64,000 nucleotides of DNA from CAVTWY01 sp963738575 (GCA_963738575.1 CAVTWY010000004.1:434001-498000); one strand, 5' to 3'. Shown: positions 17,953 through 27,346, counted from the stretch's first letter. Notes: generated from the sequence alone by a model not told the origin. Program-made: numbers and translations.

Positions 17953-18191
17953 GGGCGACGGTCATCCATGGCGTCAAGCATGGCGTCAGTGTCGGTAAGG
18001 TCAATTTTTGCGCCCATGGGTTGGGCCAGCCAACGAAACACTGGGGCGTCCGCTCGGTTGGCGGACCGCGATAGCGCCAATGACTGGGCCAACAAATCAG
18101 AAACAAGCCTACCCATCGACTTGCCTTCACGCTTTTGCAGGCGCTTGACCTCTTTCAGGATGGGATCGTCGATGTCAAGAGTGGTTCGCAT
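17949..18191 (-). CDS. VapB-type antitoxin
   Basis: An 80-residue antitoxin with an RHH start MRTTLDIDDPILKEVKRLQK, then REGKSMGRLVSDLLAQSLAL and a toxin-binding tail ending DAMLDAMDDRRP. The upstream in-frame codon at 18218 is rejected because the fold begins at the ATG at 18191. No strong ribosome-binding site is seen. It is co-transcribed with the PIN protein. Confidence 0.87.
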   Translation of the reverse strand: MRTTLDIDDPILKEVKRLQKREGKSMGRLVSDLLAQSLALSRSANRADAPVFRWLAQPMGAKIDLTDTDAMLDAMDDRRP

Positions 18192-18202
18192 GATGCGTGA
18201 TG
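18187..18202. promoter_or_regulatory. Candidate operator overlapping the second vapB start
   Basis: CGCATGATGCG (18187-18197) is an inverted repeat spanning the antitoxin start codon. It overlaps TGATGCGTGATG (18191-18202), the same 12-mer found before the other vapBC module. Confidence 0.45.
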
Positions 18203-18339
18203 ATACAAAGAGCGGCATCTGATGTCAAATTTGGGGACTGAGGGTGTGGGGACTGATGGCCCGTGGCCACCCTGCAGCGCCCCATCGCCTACGTCCCTGA
18301 TGCACGCAACTTGCTGGGCGTGGTTGTTCCGCTGAAGCC

Positions 18340-20439
18340 TCAAGCCTTCAAGTACTCCGCCCGCCCCCCAAGCCACCGCTCGACATGCGCCGCCGCCACG
18401 TCAGGCTGCGACTTCAGTAGTGCAGGCGCCAAGGCCCTGGCTTGTTGCAGCAGATCGTTGTCACCATTGAGGTCGGCAAAGCGCAGCAGGGCATCGCCAC
18501 TTTGGCGCGCACCCATGAACTCGCCCGGCCCGCGTATTTGCAAATCGCGGCGGGCGATTTCAAAACCGTCACTGGTTTCGGCCATGGCGCGCAGGCGCTC
18601 GCGGCCGGTGGGTGAAAGCGGCGTGGCGTAAAGCAACACGCACACGCTGGCCACCGCGCCGCGCCCCACGCGCCCGCGCAGCTGGTGCAACTGGCTCAGG
18701 CCAAAGCGCTCGGCGTGCTCCACCACCATCAAACTGGCGTTGGGCACGTCCACGCCCACCTCAATTACCGTGGTGGCCACCAACAACGACGTGGCACCGC
18801 TGACAAACTTTGCCATAACGGCAGCTTTGTCAGCGGCTGGCATGCGGCCGTGCAGCAGGCCCACTTGGTGCTCGGGCAGTGCCTCGCTCAAGGTTTGATG
18901 GGCTTCGGTGGCGTTGCGCAAATCAACCTCTTGGCTTTCTTCAATCAGGGGGCACACCCAGTAGATTTGGCGGCCCAGGGCCACCTCGGCGCGGATGCGG
19001 TCGATGACGTCGTCGCGGCGCGATTCGGCAAAAAGCTTGGTGACGATGGGTGTGCGCCCGGGTGGCAGCTCGTCGATGGTGCTGACGTCCAGATCAGCAA
19101 AGTACGTCATGGCCAGGGTGCGGGGGATGGGCGTGGCGCTCATCATCAGCAAGTGCGGCTCTAGCGTGGCCTCGGACAGTTTGGTGCGCAGCGCGAGGCG
19201 CTGTGCCACACCAAAGCGATGCTGCTCGTCCACCACCGCGAGCCCCAGGCGCGCAAACTCCACATGGTCTTGAATCACGGCGTGGGTGCCCACCACCAGT
19301 TGCGCCTCGCCCGAGGCCACCATGGCCAGCATGCGCGTGCGCTCGCGCCCCTTGCGGCTGCCACTGAGCCAGGCGATGCCCACACCCAGCGGTGTGAGCC
19401 ACTCCACCAACTTGCGAAAGTGCTGCTCGGCCAAGATCTCGGTGGGCGCCATCAGCGCGCACTGCCAGCCGGCGTCGATGGCGGTGGTGGCGGCCAGCGC
19501 GGCCACCACCGTTTTGCCCGAACCGACATCACCTTGCAGCAGCCGGTGCATGGGCGTGTTGCGGGCGATGTCGCCCCCCACCTCGGCCACCACGCGCGCT
19601 TGGGCGCCTGTTAACTGAAAGGGTAAGTTGTCATGCAATTGGTCGTGCAGCCCGCCCACGCGGGGCCGCAGTTGGGGCGCTCGCAGCCTTGCGCGTTGGT
19701 TCTTGGCGCTGAGCTGGCTCAGTTGCTGCGCCAGCAGCTCGTCAAACTTGAGCCGCAACCAAGCGGGGTGGCTGTGGTCTTGCAGGGCGCCCAACGCCTC
19801 AGCGGCGGTGGGGTGATGAAGGGTTTGCAAGGCCGTGCGCAGGGTGGGCATGCCGGGGGGCATGGACGCGGCGTCGACCAGCTCTTGCAGGGGCGCTGTT
19901 TTGAGCGCTTCGGCAATGGCGCGGCGCAGCGACGCCTGGGGCAATTGCGCCGCCGTAGGGTACACCGGCGTGAGCGTGGTGGGCAATGCCGAGCTGGCCG
20001 ACCGCACCGTGGGGTGCACCATCTCGCGCCCAAAAAAACCACCGCGCAACTCACCGCGCACGCGCACCAACGTGCCCGGCGCCAACTGCTTTTGTTGCGA
20101 GGGGTAAAAGTTTAAGAAACGCAGGGTGAGTGTTTGCCCATCATCGTCGCGGGCGTGGGCCACCAGCTGACGCCGCTGGCGTTGCTCCACGCGGCAATCG
20201 GTGACAGTGACTTCCACCTGCACCACGTCGCCCTCGCGCGCCGACGCCAGCGGGGTGACGTGGGTTTCGTCTTCGTAGCGCAGCGGCAGGTGCAAGGCAA
20301 AGTCGATGTCACGCACCAAACCGAGCTTGACCATGGCGCGCTCGGCCGGCGTGGCAGCGCTGGCGGCGGGCTTGGGCTTGGCGGCTGAGCGAGGTGCGGC
20401 AACGCTGACGCGCTTGCCGCCCGCTGGGGTACTGGGCAT
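18340..20439 (-). CDS. recG: ATP-dependent DNA helicase RecG
   Basis: A 699-residue RecG, the double-stranded DNA translocase that reverses stalled forks and processes recombination intermediates. The wedge/OB domain (LRYEDETHVTPLASAREGDVVQ) occupies the first third. The helicase motifs follow: LQGDVGSGKTVVAALA (motif I), VVDEQHRFGVAQR (motif II), MSATPIPRTLAMT (motif III) and LRGRVGRGAVASVC (motif VI). The frame is open to 20553, but the ATG at 20439 gives the normal family length. It is divergent from queA, with an 88-base gap between the chosen starts. Confidence 0.96.
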   Translation of the reverse strand: MPSTPAGGKRVSVAAPRSAAKPKPAASAATPAERAMVKLGLVRDIDFALHLPLRYEDETHVTPLASAREGDVVQVEVTVTDCRVEQRQRRQLVAHARDDDGQTLTLRFLNFYPSQQKQLAPGTLVRVRGELRGGFFGREMVHPTVRSASSALPTTLTPVYPTAAQLPQASLRRAIAEALKTAPLQELVDAASMPPGMPTLRTALQTLHHPTAAEALGALQDHSHPAWLRLKFDELLAQQLSQLSAKNQRARLRAPQLRPRVGGLHDQLHDNLPFQLTGAQARVVAEVGGDIARNTPMHRLLQGDVGSGKTVVAALAATTAIDAGWQCALMAPTEILAEQHFRKLVEWLTPLGVGIAWLSGSRKGRERTRMLAMVASGEAQLVVGTHAVIQDHVEFARLGLAVVDEQHRFGVAQRLALRTKLSEATLEPHLLMMSATPIPRTLAMTYFADLDVSTIDELPPGRTPIVTKLFAESRRDDVIDRIRAEVALGRQIYWVCPLIEESQEVDLRNATEAHQTLSEALPEHQVGLLHGRMPAADKAAVMAKFVSGATSLLVATTVIEVGVDVPNASLMVVEHAERFGLSQLHQLRGRVGRGAVASVCVLLYATPLSPTGRERLRAMAETSDGFEIARRDLQIRGPGEFMGARQSGDALLRFADLNGDNDLLQQARALAPALLKSQPDVAAAHVERWLGGRAEYLKA

Positions 20440-20527
20440 GGGGCAATTCTTGCATCGGTTGGCGCCCCATGACGCATGAAACAATCCTGCACCTTGATGA
20501 CGGCAGGCCGGTAAAGCCTGATGGTTG

Positions 20528-21574
20528 ATGAACGAGACCTCCAGTGACCTCACGCTCGATCACTTTGACTTTGAGTTGCCGCCCGAGCTGATCGCTCAAA
20601 ACCCGCCACCCCATCGCAGTGGTGGGCGACTCTTGGACGGCACAGGCCCTGCCCCTGTCGACCGCGCAATCACCGACCTGCCCAAGCTGCTACAACCCGG
20701 AGACTTGCTGGTGGTGAACGACACCCGCGTCATCAAAGCTAGGCTATTCGGCATCAAAGATACTGGCGGCGCGGTGGAGATGCTGGTGGAGCGGGTGCTG
20801 CCGCAGCACGAGGTGCTGGTGCACATGCGCGCCAGCAAATCCCCTCGCGCTGGCCAAATGCTGCGGCTGGCCGATGCCTTTGACGCCCAAGTGCTGGGGC
20901 GAAGTGGGCCCGACGACGCGCTGTTTCACCTGCGATTTTCAGGCGACCCACTGGCCTTGATGAGCGCACATGGCCATGTGCCCTTGCCGCCCTACATCAC
21001 CCATGCCGACAGTGCAGACGATGAGCGGCGTTACCAAACGGTGTTTGCGGCCAAACCGGGCGCAGTGGCGGCGCCCACGGCTGCCCTGCACCTTGACGAG
21101 GCGATGCTGGTGCAAATCGAGGCGCGCGGCGTGCAGCGCGCCAACATCACGCTGCATGTGGGGGCTGGCACGTTTCAGCCCGTTCGAGCCACGCGCTTGC
21201 AAGACCACCGCATGCACCACGAATGGCTCGACGTGCCCCAGGCCACCGTCGACGCTGTGGCCGCCACACGCGCACGCGGTGGCCGTGTGGTGGCCATCGG
21301 CACCACGACCGTGCGGGCGCTGGAATCAGCCGCCGCCAGCGGCACGCTGCAGCCCATGCAAGGCGACACCAATATCTTCATCACCCCGGGCTACCGGTTC
21401 AAGGTGGTCGACGCGTTGTTGACCAACTTTCACCTGCCCAAGAGCACCCTGTTGATGTTGGTGTCGGCGTTTGCAGGCCAAGAGCCCATTCAAACCCTTT
21501 ACCGACACGCCGTTGCACAACGCTACCGCTTTTTTAGTTATGGCGATGCCATGTGGCTTGGCCGCCGGACGTAA
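20528..21574 (+). CDS. queA: S-adenosylmethionine:tRNA ribosyltransferase-isomerase QueA
   Basis: A 348-residue QueA that converts preQ1 at tRNA position 34 to epoxyqueuosine using the ribosyl group of SAM. Diagnostic segments are FDFELPPELIAQNPPPHR, GDLLVVNDTRVIKARLFG, TAALHLDEAMLVQIEARG, TLHVGAGTFQPVRA, and the C-terminal TNFHLPKSTLLMLVSAFAG. The ATG at 20528 is used; a TTG lies directly before it. The pathway partner tgt is about 0.7 kb downstream, separated by an oppositely oriented desaturase gene. Confidence 0.97.
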   Translation: MNETSSDLTLDHFDFELPPELIAQNPPPHRSGGRLLDGTGPAPVDRAITDLPKLLQPGDLLVVNDTRVIKARLFGIKDTGGAVEMLVERVLPQHEVLVHMRASKSPRAGQMLRLADAFDAQVLGRSGPDDALFHLRFSGDPLALMSAHGHVPLPPYITHADSADDERRYQTVFAAKPGAVAAPTAALHLDEAMLVQIEARGVQRANITLHVGAGTFQPVRATRLQDHRMHHEWLDVPQATVDAVAATRARGGRVVAIGTTTVRALESAAASGTLQPMQGDTNIFITPGYRFKVVDALLTNFHLPKSTLLMLVSAFAGQEPIQTLYRHAVAQRYRFFSYGDAMWLGRRT

Positions 21575-21591
21575 GCGCCTGGCGGCCAAGC
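21556..21591. terminator. Hairpin between queA and the convergent desaturase gene
   Basis: A perfect 11-bp inverted repeat (GCTTGGCCGCC at 21556-21566 with GGCGGCCAAGC at 21581-21591) with a 14-base loop. It spans the end of queA and the gap to the convergent gene stop at 21593. There is no T-run, so termination is only suggested by position. Confidence 0.35.
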
Positions 21592-21592
21592 G

Positions 21593-22153
21593 TCACTGGC
21601 CCGTCGGCGTCGGGCGGCCCGACACCCGTGCCACCACGCGCTCCATGCGGCGCCAGAAATTAACTTCTTCCAGCAACGGGTTCAAAAAGTTGGTCACCAC
21701 GCAATAGTGCGAGTTGCGCTCACCGCCGTGGTGTTTGCCATGGTGGCGGGGGCTTTGCAGCACGTGCAAACGCTGCAAGGTTGTGACGAGCTTGGGGTTT
21801 TCGCGCGGATTGCGGTGCGACCACTTGTGCATTTGGTTGGCGTTGATCGACAGCACCACAAACAGCACCACGGCCCAGCTCAAGTGGCCCAAGGCGTAAG
21901 CCGCCGCCAGAATGACGGCGCCAATGGCCAGCAAATCCCACGAGCTTTGCCACCAGGTGCGCTTCAAAAAGTCGCGCGGGCGGCGGTGGTGCATAGCGTT
22001 GTCGCGGGCAATCACGTTCAGCAAACGAACTTTCCGTTGTGGCTTGAAGCGGGCGTAGGTGTCCTCTGCCCAGTGCACGGTACCCGACACCAAGTCGGCC
22101 AGCAAGATCGAACCAGCCAGGGTGGCAAAGCCAGAACTCACAACAAAGCTCAT
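21593..22153 (-). CDS. CarF/TMEM189-like (Kua family) membrane fatty-acyl desaturase
   Basis: A 186-residue membrane protein with the histidine pattern of the Kua/TMEM189/CarF desaturases: GTVHWAEDTY near residue 25, DNAMHHRRPRDF near 52, QMHKWSHRNPREN near 106, LQSPRHHGKHHGGERNSHYC near 130, and a final LEEVNFWRRMERV. Characterised members (human PEDS1, myxobacterial CarF) convert plasmanyl to plasmenyl ether lipids; bacterial homologues elsewhere are uncharacterised. Two hydrophobic segments are visible (residues about 8-25 and 75-102). The ATG at 22153 is used, with GGAG about ten bases upstream. It interrupts the queA-tgt pair on the opposite strand. Confidence 0.8.
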   Translation of the reverse strand: MSFVVSSGFATLAGSILLADLVSGTVHWAEDTYARFKPQRKVRLLNVIARDNAMHHRRPRDFLKRTWWQSSWDLLAIGAVILAAAYALGHLSWAVVLFVVLSINANQMHKWSHRNPRENPKLVTTLQRLHVLQSPRHHGKHHGGERNSHYCVVTNFLNPLLEEVNFWRRMERVVARVSGRPTPTGQ

Positions 22154-22282
22154 TTGCAAATGACTCCATCAGCAGCACCTCCACATGAAGGTGAAGCCAT
22201 CTTGCGTCGAGTTTTGGTTAGCTCTTGAGGCCTGCTTGCAAAGTCTCATGGCGCGATACCGTGCGGCTGAGACAATGACACC

Positions 22283-23446
22283 ATGCTGTCGTTTGAAGTC
22301 CTTAAAACCGAGGGGTTGGCCCGCCGCGCGCGCCTGACACTCAACCATGGCGTGGTGCAAACGCCGGTGTTCATGCCCGTGGGCACCTACGGCACCGTCA
22401 AGGGTGTGATGCCGCGTGACCTCGAGACCATGGGCGCCGAAATCATTTTGGGCAACACCTTTCATTTGTGGATGCGGCCTGGGCAGGATGTGCTCAAAAG
22501 TTTTGGTGGGCTGCATGCCTTTGAAGCCTGGACGCGCCCCATCCTGACCGACTCGGGTGGGTTTCAGGTGTGGTCGCTGGGCGAGATGCGCAAGATCTCT
22601 GAAGAAGGGGTTCGCTTCGCGTCGCCCGTGAACGGCGACAAGCTCTTTCTCACGCCCGAGGTGAGCATGCAGATTCAAACGGTGCTCAACTCAGACATCG
22701 TGATGCAGTTTGACGAATGCACGCCTTACGACACCCAGGGGCACATCACCACCGAGGCCGAGGCCCAAAGCTCGATGGCGCTAAGCCTGCGCTGGGCCGC
22801 GCGCAGCCAAGCCGAGTTTGCGCGGCTTGAAAACCCCAACGCCCTGTTTGGCATCGTCCAGGGCGGCATGTTTGAGTCGCTGCGCGAGGCTTCGCTGGCC
22901 GCGTTGGTGGACTTGAATCTTCCAGGCTACGCCATCGGTGGCGTGAGCGTGGGTGAGCCCAAAGAAGAAATGCTGCGCATCATGGCGCACACCCCTCATC
23001 GCCTGCCCGCCCACAAGCCGCGGTACCTGATGGGCGTGGGCACGCCCGAAGACTTGGTGGCCGGCGTGGCCTGCGGCGTGGACATGTTCGACTGCGTGAT
23101 GCCCACGCGCAACGCGCGCAACGGCCATTTGTTTACGCGCTTTGGTGATCTGAAGATTCGCAACGCCAAACACCGGCAAGACCAGCGCCCGCTGGATCCG
23201 ACCTGCACCTGCTACGCCTGCTGCGGCACGCCGCGCAGCGACGGCACGTCCGCTGGGGGATTCTCACGCGCGTACCTGCACCACCTGGAGCGTTGCGGCG
23301 AGATGCTGGGGCCGATGCTGGCCAGTATCCACAATCTGCACTACTACGTTAACTTGATGCGCGAGGTGCGGCAGGCGCTTGACGAAGGGGGCTTTGAGCG
23401 ATGGCGGGGCACCTTTGCGGCCGACCGGGCGCGAGGCGTTGACTGA
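22283..23446 (+). CDS. tgt: tRNA-guanine transglycosylase Tgt
   Basis: A 387-residue enzyme that exchanges guanine-34 for preQ1 in GUN-anticodon tRNAs. Visible active-site features are the general acid/base Asp in LTDSGGFQVWS, the nucleophile Asp in FDCVMPTRNARNGHLFT, and the C-terminal zinc site CTCYACCG with a downstream YLHHL. Length is normal. The enzyme acts before QueA in queuosine synthesis. It is divergent from the desaturase gene, with a gap of about 130 bases that should contain its promoter. Confidence 0.97.
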   Translation: MLSFEVLKTEGLARRARLTLNHGVVQTPVFMPVGTYGTVKGVMPRDLETMGAEIILGNTFHLWMRPGQDVLKSFGGLHAFEAWTRPILTDSGGFQVWSLGEMRKISEEGVRFASPVNGDKLFLTPEVSMQIQTVLNSDIVMQFDECTPYDTQGHITTEAEAQSSMALSLRWAARSQAEFARLENPNALFGIVQGGMFESLREASLAALVDLNLPGYAIGGVSVGEPKEEMLRIMAHTPHRLPAHKPRYLMGVGTPEDLVAGVACGVDMFDCVMPTRNARNGHLFTRFGDLKIRNAKHRQDQRPLDPTCTCYACCGTPRSDGTSAGGFSRAYLHHLERCGEMLGPMLASIHNLHYYVNLMREVRQALDEGGFERWRGTFAADRARGVD

Positions 23447-23471
23447 GCGTGGGCTCTGTGCGCAGGGTGAG

Positions 23472-24149
23472 CTACCAGAACTGCCACTGACTCGTGCGCA
23501 GCACCCAAATGGCCAAGGCGGCGTTGGTGACCGCATGCGCGATGATGGCCAGCCACAGCTTGCCACTGCGGCGGTACAGCCACGCGTAAGCCAGGCCTGC
23601 CAAGGCGGCTGCCAGCCACTGTGTGTGCACCAGCACAAAGGCAAACGTCGACAGCACGATGGCTTTGGCGGTCACGCTTGATGGGGCCACCCGCTCAAAC
23701 TGCGCGTCATCCACCCAGCGCATCAAAAACGAGCGCCAGAACAGCTCTTCCATCAGTGGCACCACCAGCACCGCCCCGATCACGCGCACGGTGATCAGAG
23801 GCCAATCCAGCGCACCCACTGCGTTGGTGGGCACGAAGGTGGCGGATGCCTGGCCGAGCATCATCCAGGGGGCGTCGAGGTTGATCCACGCCACAAACAC
23901 CAACAGCCCCACGGCCACGGCAATGGCCCACTCACTGGCGGTGGGCCTCAGTTGTTTGGATAACTCGCCATACGATCGCCAACCCCAGACCAGGGCTGCG
24001 GCCACCACAGCCACTTGCACGCCATAGAGCCAGCGCGCATCCAGCCCTGCCATGCCATCGCCCACCTGCCCACGCAGCGCCAGCAACAGCATGAAGAGCA
24101 CAAACGGCACCATGCGCACCAGCACCGCATGACGCATCAAGGATTGCAT
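23472..24149 (-). CDS. CPBP-family intramembrane metalloprotease (CAAX-protease-related)
   Basis: A 225-residue protein with about six hydrophobic segments and the three CPBP/Abi motifs: EELFWRSFLMRW (residues about 134-145, the EExxxR motif), FVLVHTQWLAA and IIAHAVTNAALA. The variant resembles the CAAX-prenyl-protease-related group often linked to exosortase/PEP-CTERM systems; no exosortase is in the window. It ends 26 bases from tgt in convergent orientation and starts two bases after rlmJ, with which it is probably co-transcribed. Confidence 0.87.
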   Translation of the reverse strand: MQSLMRHAVLVRMVPFVLFMLLLALRGQVGDGMAGLDARWLYGVQVAVVAAALVWGWRSYGELSKQLRPTASEWAIAVAVGLLVFVAWINLDAPWMMLGQASATFVPTNAVGALDWPLITVRVIGAVLVVPLMEELFWRSFLMRWVDDAQFERVAPSSVTAKAIVLSTFAFVLVHTQWLAAALAGLAYAWLYRRSGKLWLAIIAHAVTNAALAIWVLRTSQWQFW

Positions 24150-24151
24150 GG

Positions 24152-25027
24152 TTAGGTTTTGGGGGTGGGTTTGGCAGGGCGGCCTTCTTGCACCACAAAT
24201 TTGCCTTGCCCGTCACCGCTGAGGTGCTTGGCCAACCAAGGCAGGGTCTCGCGCAGCTGCGCGGCCAGTGTGAATGGCGGGTTCACCACCAGCACACCAC
24301 TGCCCGTCATGCCAAAGCCACCTGGCGCGGCACGCGCCACCGTGAGGCTTGCGTGCAGCCAGCCGTTGGACGCAGCCCCGGCGGCGGTCATCAGGCGTTT
24401 GGGTAGCTGGGTTGATTCCACGGTCTGAATTTGGGGGTACCAAACGATGAATGTGCCCGTGGCAAACCGGCGCACGCCTTCGCGCAGGGCCGTCAGTGTC
24501 TTGGCGTAGTCGGCCTTCATCTCATACGACGGGTCGATCAGCACCAGGCCGCGCCGGGACGCAGGCGGTAAATCGCGTGTGTACCCGGCAAACCCGTCGG
24601 CCAAGTGGATGTTGGTTTGCATGCGCTTGCCGACGAAGCTGCGCAAAATCCGCTCGTCGGTTGGGTGCAGCTCGTACAGCCGCATCGGATCGTCGGCGCG
24701 CAACAACATCAACGCCAAGGCGGGGGAACCAGGGTACTGCGTGATGGCATTGCCACCGTTGAAGGTTTGAACCAGCTGAATGTAGTCAAACAACAAAGGC
24801 GGAGGCGGGTCTGCCGTTGCCAAAAGCGCGGTGATGCCCTTTTGGTGTTCACCGGTCTTTTGGGCGTAGGTGCCGTCCAGGGCGTAGCCGCCGGCGCCCG
24901 CGTGGGTGTCAACCAACGTCATTGGCACGTCTTTTTGAACCATGTGGCGCAGGACAGCCACGAGTACGGTGTGTTTGAGCACATCGCCGTGGTTGCCGGC
25001 GTGAAAAGCGTGGCGGTAAGCAAGCAT
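24152..25027 (-). CDS. rlmJ: 23S rRNA (adenine(2030)-N6)-methyltransferase RlmJ
   Basis: A 291-residue N6-adenine methyltransferase. It starts MLAYRHAFHAGNHGDVLKHT, the hallmark RlmJ N-terminus. The SAM-binding VDTHAGAGGYAL follows near residue 40, and the catalytic motif IV appears as LIDPSYEMKADY near 163 (DPPYE in E. coli RlmJ). The C-terminal VNPPFTLAAQLRETLPWL also matches. It methylates A2030 of 23S rRNA during ribosome assembly. It is the first gene of a two-gene minus-strand unit with the CPBP protease. Confidence 0.94.
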   Translation of the reverse strand: MLAYRHAFHAGNHGDVLKHTVLVAVLRHMVQKDVPMTLVDTHAGAGGYALDGTYAQKTGEHQKGITALLATADPPPPLLFDYIQLVQTFNGGNAITQYPGSPALALMLLRADDPMRLYELHPTDERILRSFVGKRMQTNIHLADGFAGYTRDLPPASRRGLVLIDPSYEMKADYAKTLTALREGVRRFATGTFIVWYPQIQTVESTQLPKRLMTAAGAASNGWLHASLTVARAAPGGFGMTGSGVLVVNPPFTLAAQLRETLPWLAKHLSGDGQGKFVVQEGRPAKPTPKT

Positions 25028-25390
25028 GGGGGGACTTTAAACGGCGGCCGACGTGTTGGCATGGATGAAACCAAACTACAGGTCCATCGCCGCAGCAAAG
25101 CGACAACCGAGCCCGCCAGCGGCAATGGCCGGCAGTGGGGGCTGGTGTTGGCGCCCAAATCCGTGCAGGATTGCCGCTGCAACCCCGTGTTGCAGGGATG
25201 CCGACCTCACTACACTTTCGCACAATCCACTGCAGAGTACTCAATCACTGCGTCGCCTCGAAGCGCCCGCGATCCGCGCGCCCTGAGCCGATCAAACCCC
25301 GGAGGCAGGCACCGTTGATCAAGCAGACACCCCGTGTGAACGGTAGCGCCCTCCCCCCGAATACCTTTTGACTTGCCTGGAGCTTTTCCC
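25028..25390. other. Intergenic region between rlmJ and pckG
   Basis: A 363-base gap between divergent genes, so both promoters should lie here. I see no convincing -35/-10 pair, RNA fold or coding signal. The only clear element is GGAG eight bases before the pckG ATG. Short in-frame stretches lack codon bias or family similarity. Confidence 0.6.
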
Positions 25391-27268
25391 ATGAACCGTC
25401 CCGTGATGGAAGGCGTTCGATTGAACGTCCCCGCTTACGTTACCCACACCCGTTTGACCGACTGGGTTGCCAAAATGGCGGCCCTGACCGAGGCCAAAGA
25501 CGTTCATTGGTGTGACGGCAGCCAAGCCGAGTACGACCGACTGTGCAAGCTGCTGGTGGACGGCGGCACTTTCAAGCCCCTGAACCCCGCCAAGCGGCCG
25601 GGTAGCTACTTGGCCTGGAGCGACCCCTCCGACGTGGCGCGCGTGGAAGACCGCACCTTCATTTGCAGCGCCAAAAAAGACGATGCCGGCCCCACCAACA
25701 ACTGGATGGCCCCAGCCGAGATGCGCGAACTGCTGCAGACCGGCAAAAACGCGTTGTTCAAAGGTTCGATGCGCGGCCGCACCATGTACGTGGTGCCGTT
25801 TTCGATGGGGCCGCTGGGCTCACCCATTGCGCACATTGGCGTTGAGCTGTCAGACAGCCCCTATGTCGCTGTGAACATGCGCTTGATGACACGCATGGGC
25901 AAAGGCGCGCTCGACGTGCTTGGCAACGACGGCGACTTTGTGCCCGCCATGCACACCGTCGGCGCCCCGCTCGAACCCGGCCAAAAGGACTCGGCCTGGC
26001 CCTGCAACAAGACCAAGTACATCGTTCACTACCCCGAGACGCGCGAGATCTGGAGCTACGGCTCGGGCTACGGCGGCAACGCGCTGCTGGGCAAAAAATG
26101 CTTTGCCTTGCGCATTGCTTCGACGATGGGCCGCGACCAAGGCTGGCTTGCCGAGCACATGCTGATTTTGGGCGTTGAAAGCCCCCAAGGGGTGAAGCGT
26201 CACGTGGCCGCCGCCTTCCCCAGTGCCTGCGGCAAAACCAACTTTGCGATGTTGATCCCCCCTGCTGGTTTTGACGGCTGGAAGGTCACGACCATTGGTG
26301 ACGACATCGCCTGGATCAAGCCCGGCACCGATGGGCGCTTGTACGCCATCAACCCCGAGGCCGGCTACTTTGGCGTGGCACCGGGCACCAACAACTCGAC
26401 CAACCCGAATTGCATGGCGTCGCTCGACCGCGATGTGATCTTCACCAACGTGGCCCTGACCGACGATGGTGACGTGTGGTGGGAAGGCATGACCGACACC
26501 CTGCCCAAGCACTTGATCGACTGGACAGGCAAGGATTGGACGCCCGAATCGGCCAAAGCCCAAGGCGAAAACGGCAAACTCAAACCGGCAGCGCACCCCA
26601 ACGCCCGCTTCACGGTGGCCGCCACCAACAACCCCGTGCTTGACCCCGAGTGGGACAACCCCGCTGGTGTGGCCATCGACGCCTTCATCTTCGGCGGCCG
26701 CCGGTCAACCACGGTGCCACTGGTGACGCAGGCTCGCAATTGGGTGGACGGCGTGTACATGGCTGCCACGATGGGTTCAGAGACCACCGCTGCCGCTGCA
26801 GGCGCTCAGGGCTTGGTGCGCCGCGACCCGTTTGCCATGCTGCCTTTTGCCGGCTACAACATGAGCGACTACTTTCAGCACTGGCTGGCAATGGGCAAGA
26901 AGCTTGAAGCTACCGGTGCCAAGCTGCCCGGTATCTTTTGCGTCAACTGGTTCCGCAAGGGCGCTGACGGCAAGTTTGTTTGGCCGGGTTACGGCGAAAA
27001 CATGCGTGTTCTGGCGTGGGTGTTGCAACGCGTTGAAGGCCAAGGCGGCGCCAGCGAAAACGCCTTTGGCCTGAGCCCCAACTACGACGACTTGCAATGG
27101 AAGGGGCTGGACTTCTCGCGCGAGCAGTTTGCCAGCGTCATTGGCGTCGACAAATCGGCTTGGCAGCAAGAGTTGAAGCTGCACGACGAACTGTTTGGTC
27201 AGTTGGCGCACCACTTGCCCGTCGAGTTCAAGGCGGTGAAGCAGCGGCTTGAAAAGGCAGTCGCATAA
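25391..27268 (+). CDS. pckG: Phosphoenolpyruvate carboxykinase (GTP)
   Basis: A 625-residue GTP-dependent PEPCK that converts oxaloacetate to PEP in gluconeogenesis. Diagnostic features are the P-loop-like AAFPSACGKTNFAMLIPP near residue 280, the metal-binding GDDIAWIKPGTDGRLYAINPE, the NTNNPVLDPEWDNP-type substrate segment (ATNNPVLDPEWDN) and RRSTTVPLVTQA. The ATG at 25391 follows GGAG with good spacing; the frame upstream of it lacks support. A perfect stem-loop terminator lies 43 bases after the stop. Confidence 0.97.
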   Translation: MNRPVMEGVRLNVPAYVTHTRLTDWVAKMAALTEAKDVHWCDGSQAEYDRLCKLLVDGGTFKPLNPAKRPGSYLAWSDPSDVARVEDRTFICSAKKDDAGPTNNWMAPAEMRELLQTGKNALFKGSMRGRTMYVVPFSMGPLGSPIAHIGVELSDSPYVAVNMRLMTRMGKGALDVLGNDGDFVPAMHTVGAPLEPGQKDSAWPCNKTKYIVHYPETREIWSYGSGYGGNALLGKKCFALRIASTMGRDQGWLAEHMLILGVESPQGVKRHVAAAFPSACGKTNFAMLIPPAGFDGWKVTTIGDDIAWIKPGTDGRLYAINPEAGYFGVAPGTNNSTNPNCMASLDRDVIFTNVALTDDGDVWWEGMTDTLPKHLIDWTGKDWTPESAKAQGENGKLKPAAHPNARFTVAATNNPVLDPEWDNPAGVAIDAFIFGGRRSTTVPLVTQARNWVDGVYMAATMGSETTAAAAGAQGLVRRDPFAMLPFAGYNMSDYFQHWLAMGKKLEATGAKLPGIFCVNWFRKGADGKFVWPGYGENMRVLAWVLQRVEGQGGASENAFGLSPNYDDLQWKGLDFSREQFASVIGVDKSAWQQELKLHDELFGQLAHHLPVEFKAVKQRLEKAVA

Positions 27269-27310
27269 TGCGTTGAGAGGCAAGCTGCCGCAAAGTCGGC
27301 ACGCCCCCAC

Positions 27311-27346
27311 CATGCCGCGGCCTCAAACCGCGGCATGCTTCTTTTT
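27311..27346 (+). terminator. Rho-independent terminator of pckG
   Basis: A perfect 10-bp stem (CATGCCGCGG at 27311-27320 with CCGCGGCATG at 27328-27337), a 7-base loop and a T-rich tail CTTCTTTTT. The position just after pckG fits its transcript end; the next gene starts at 27356. Confidence 0.85.
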
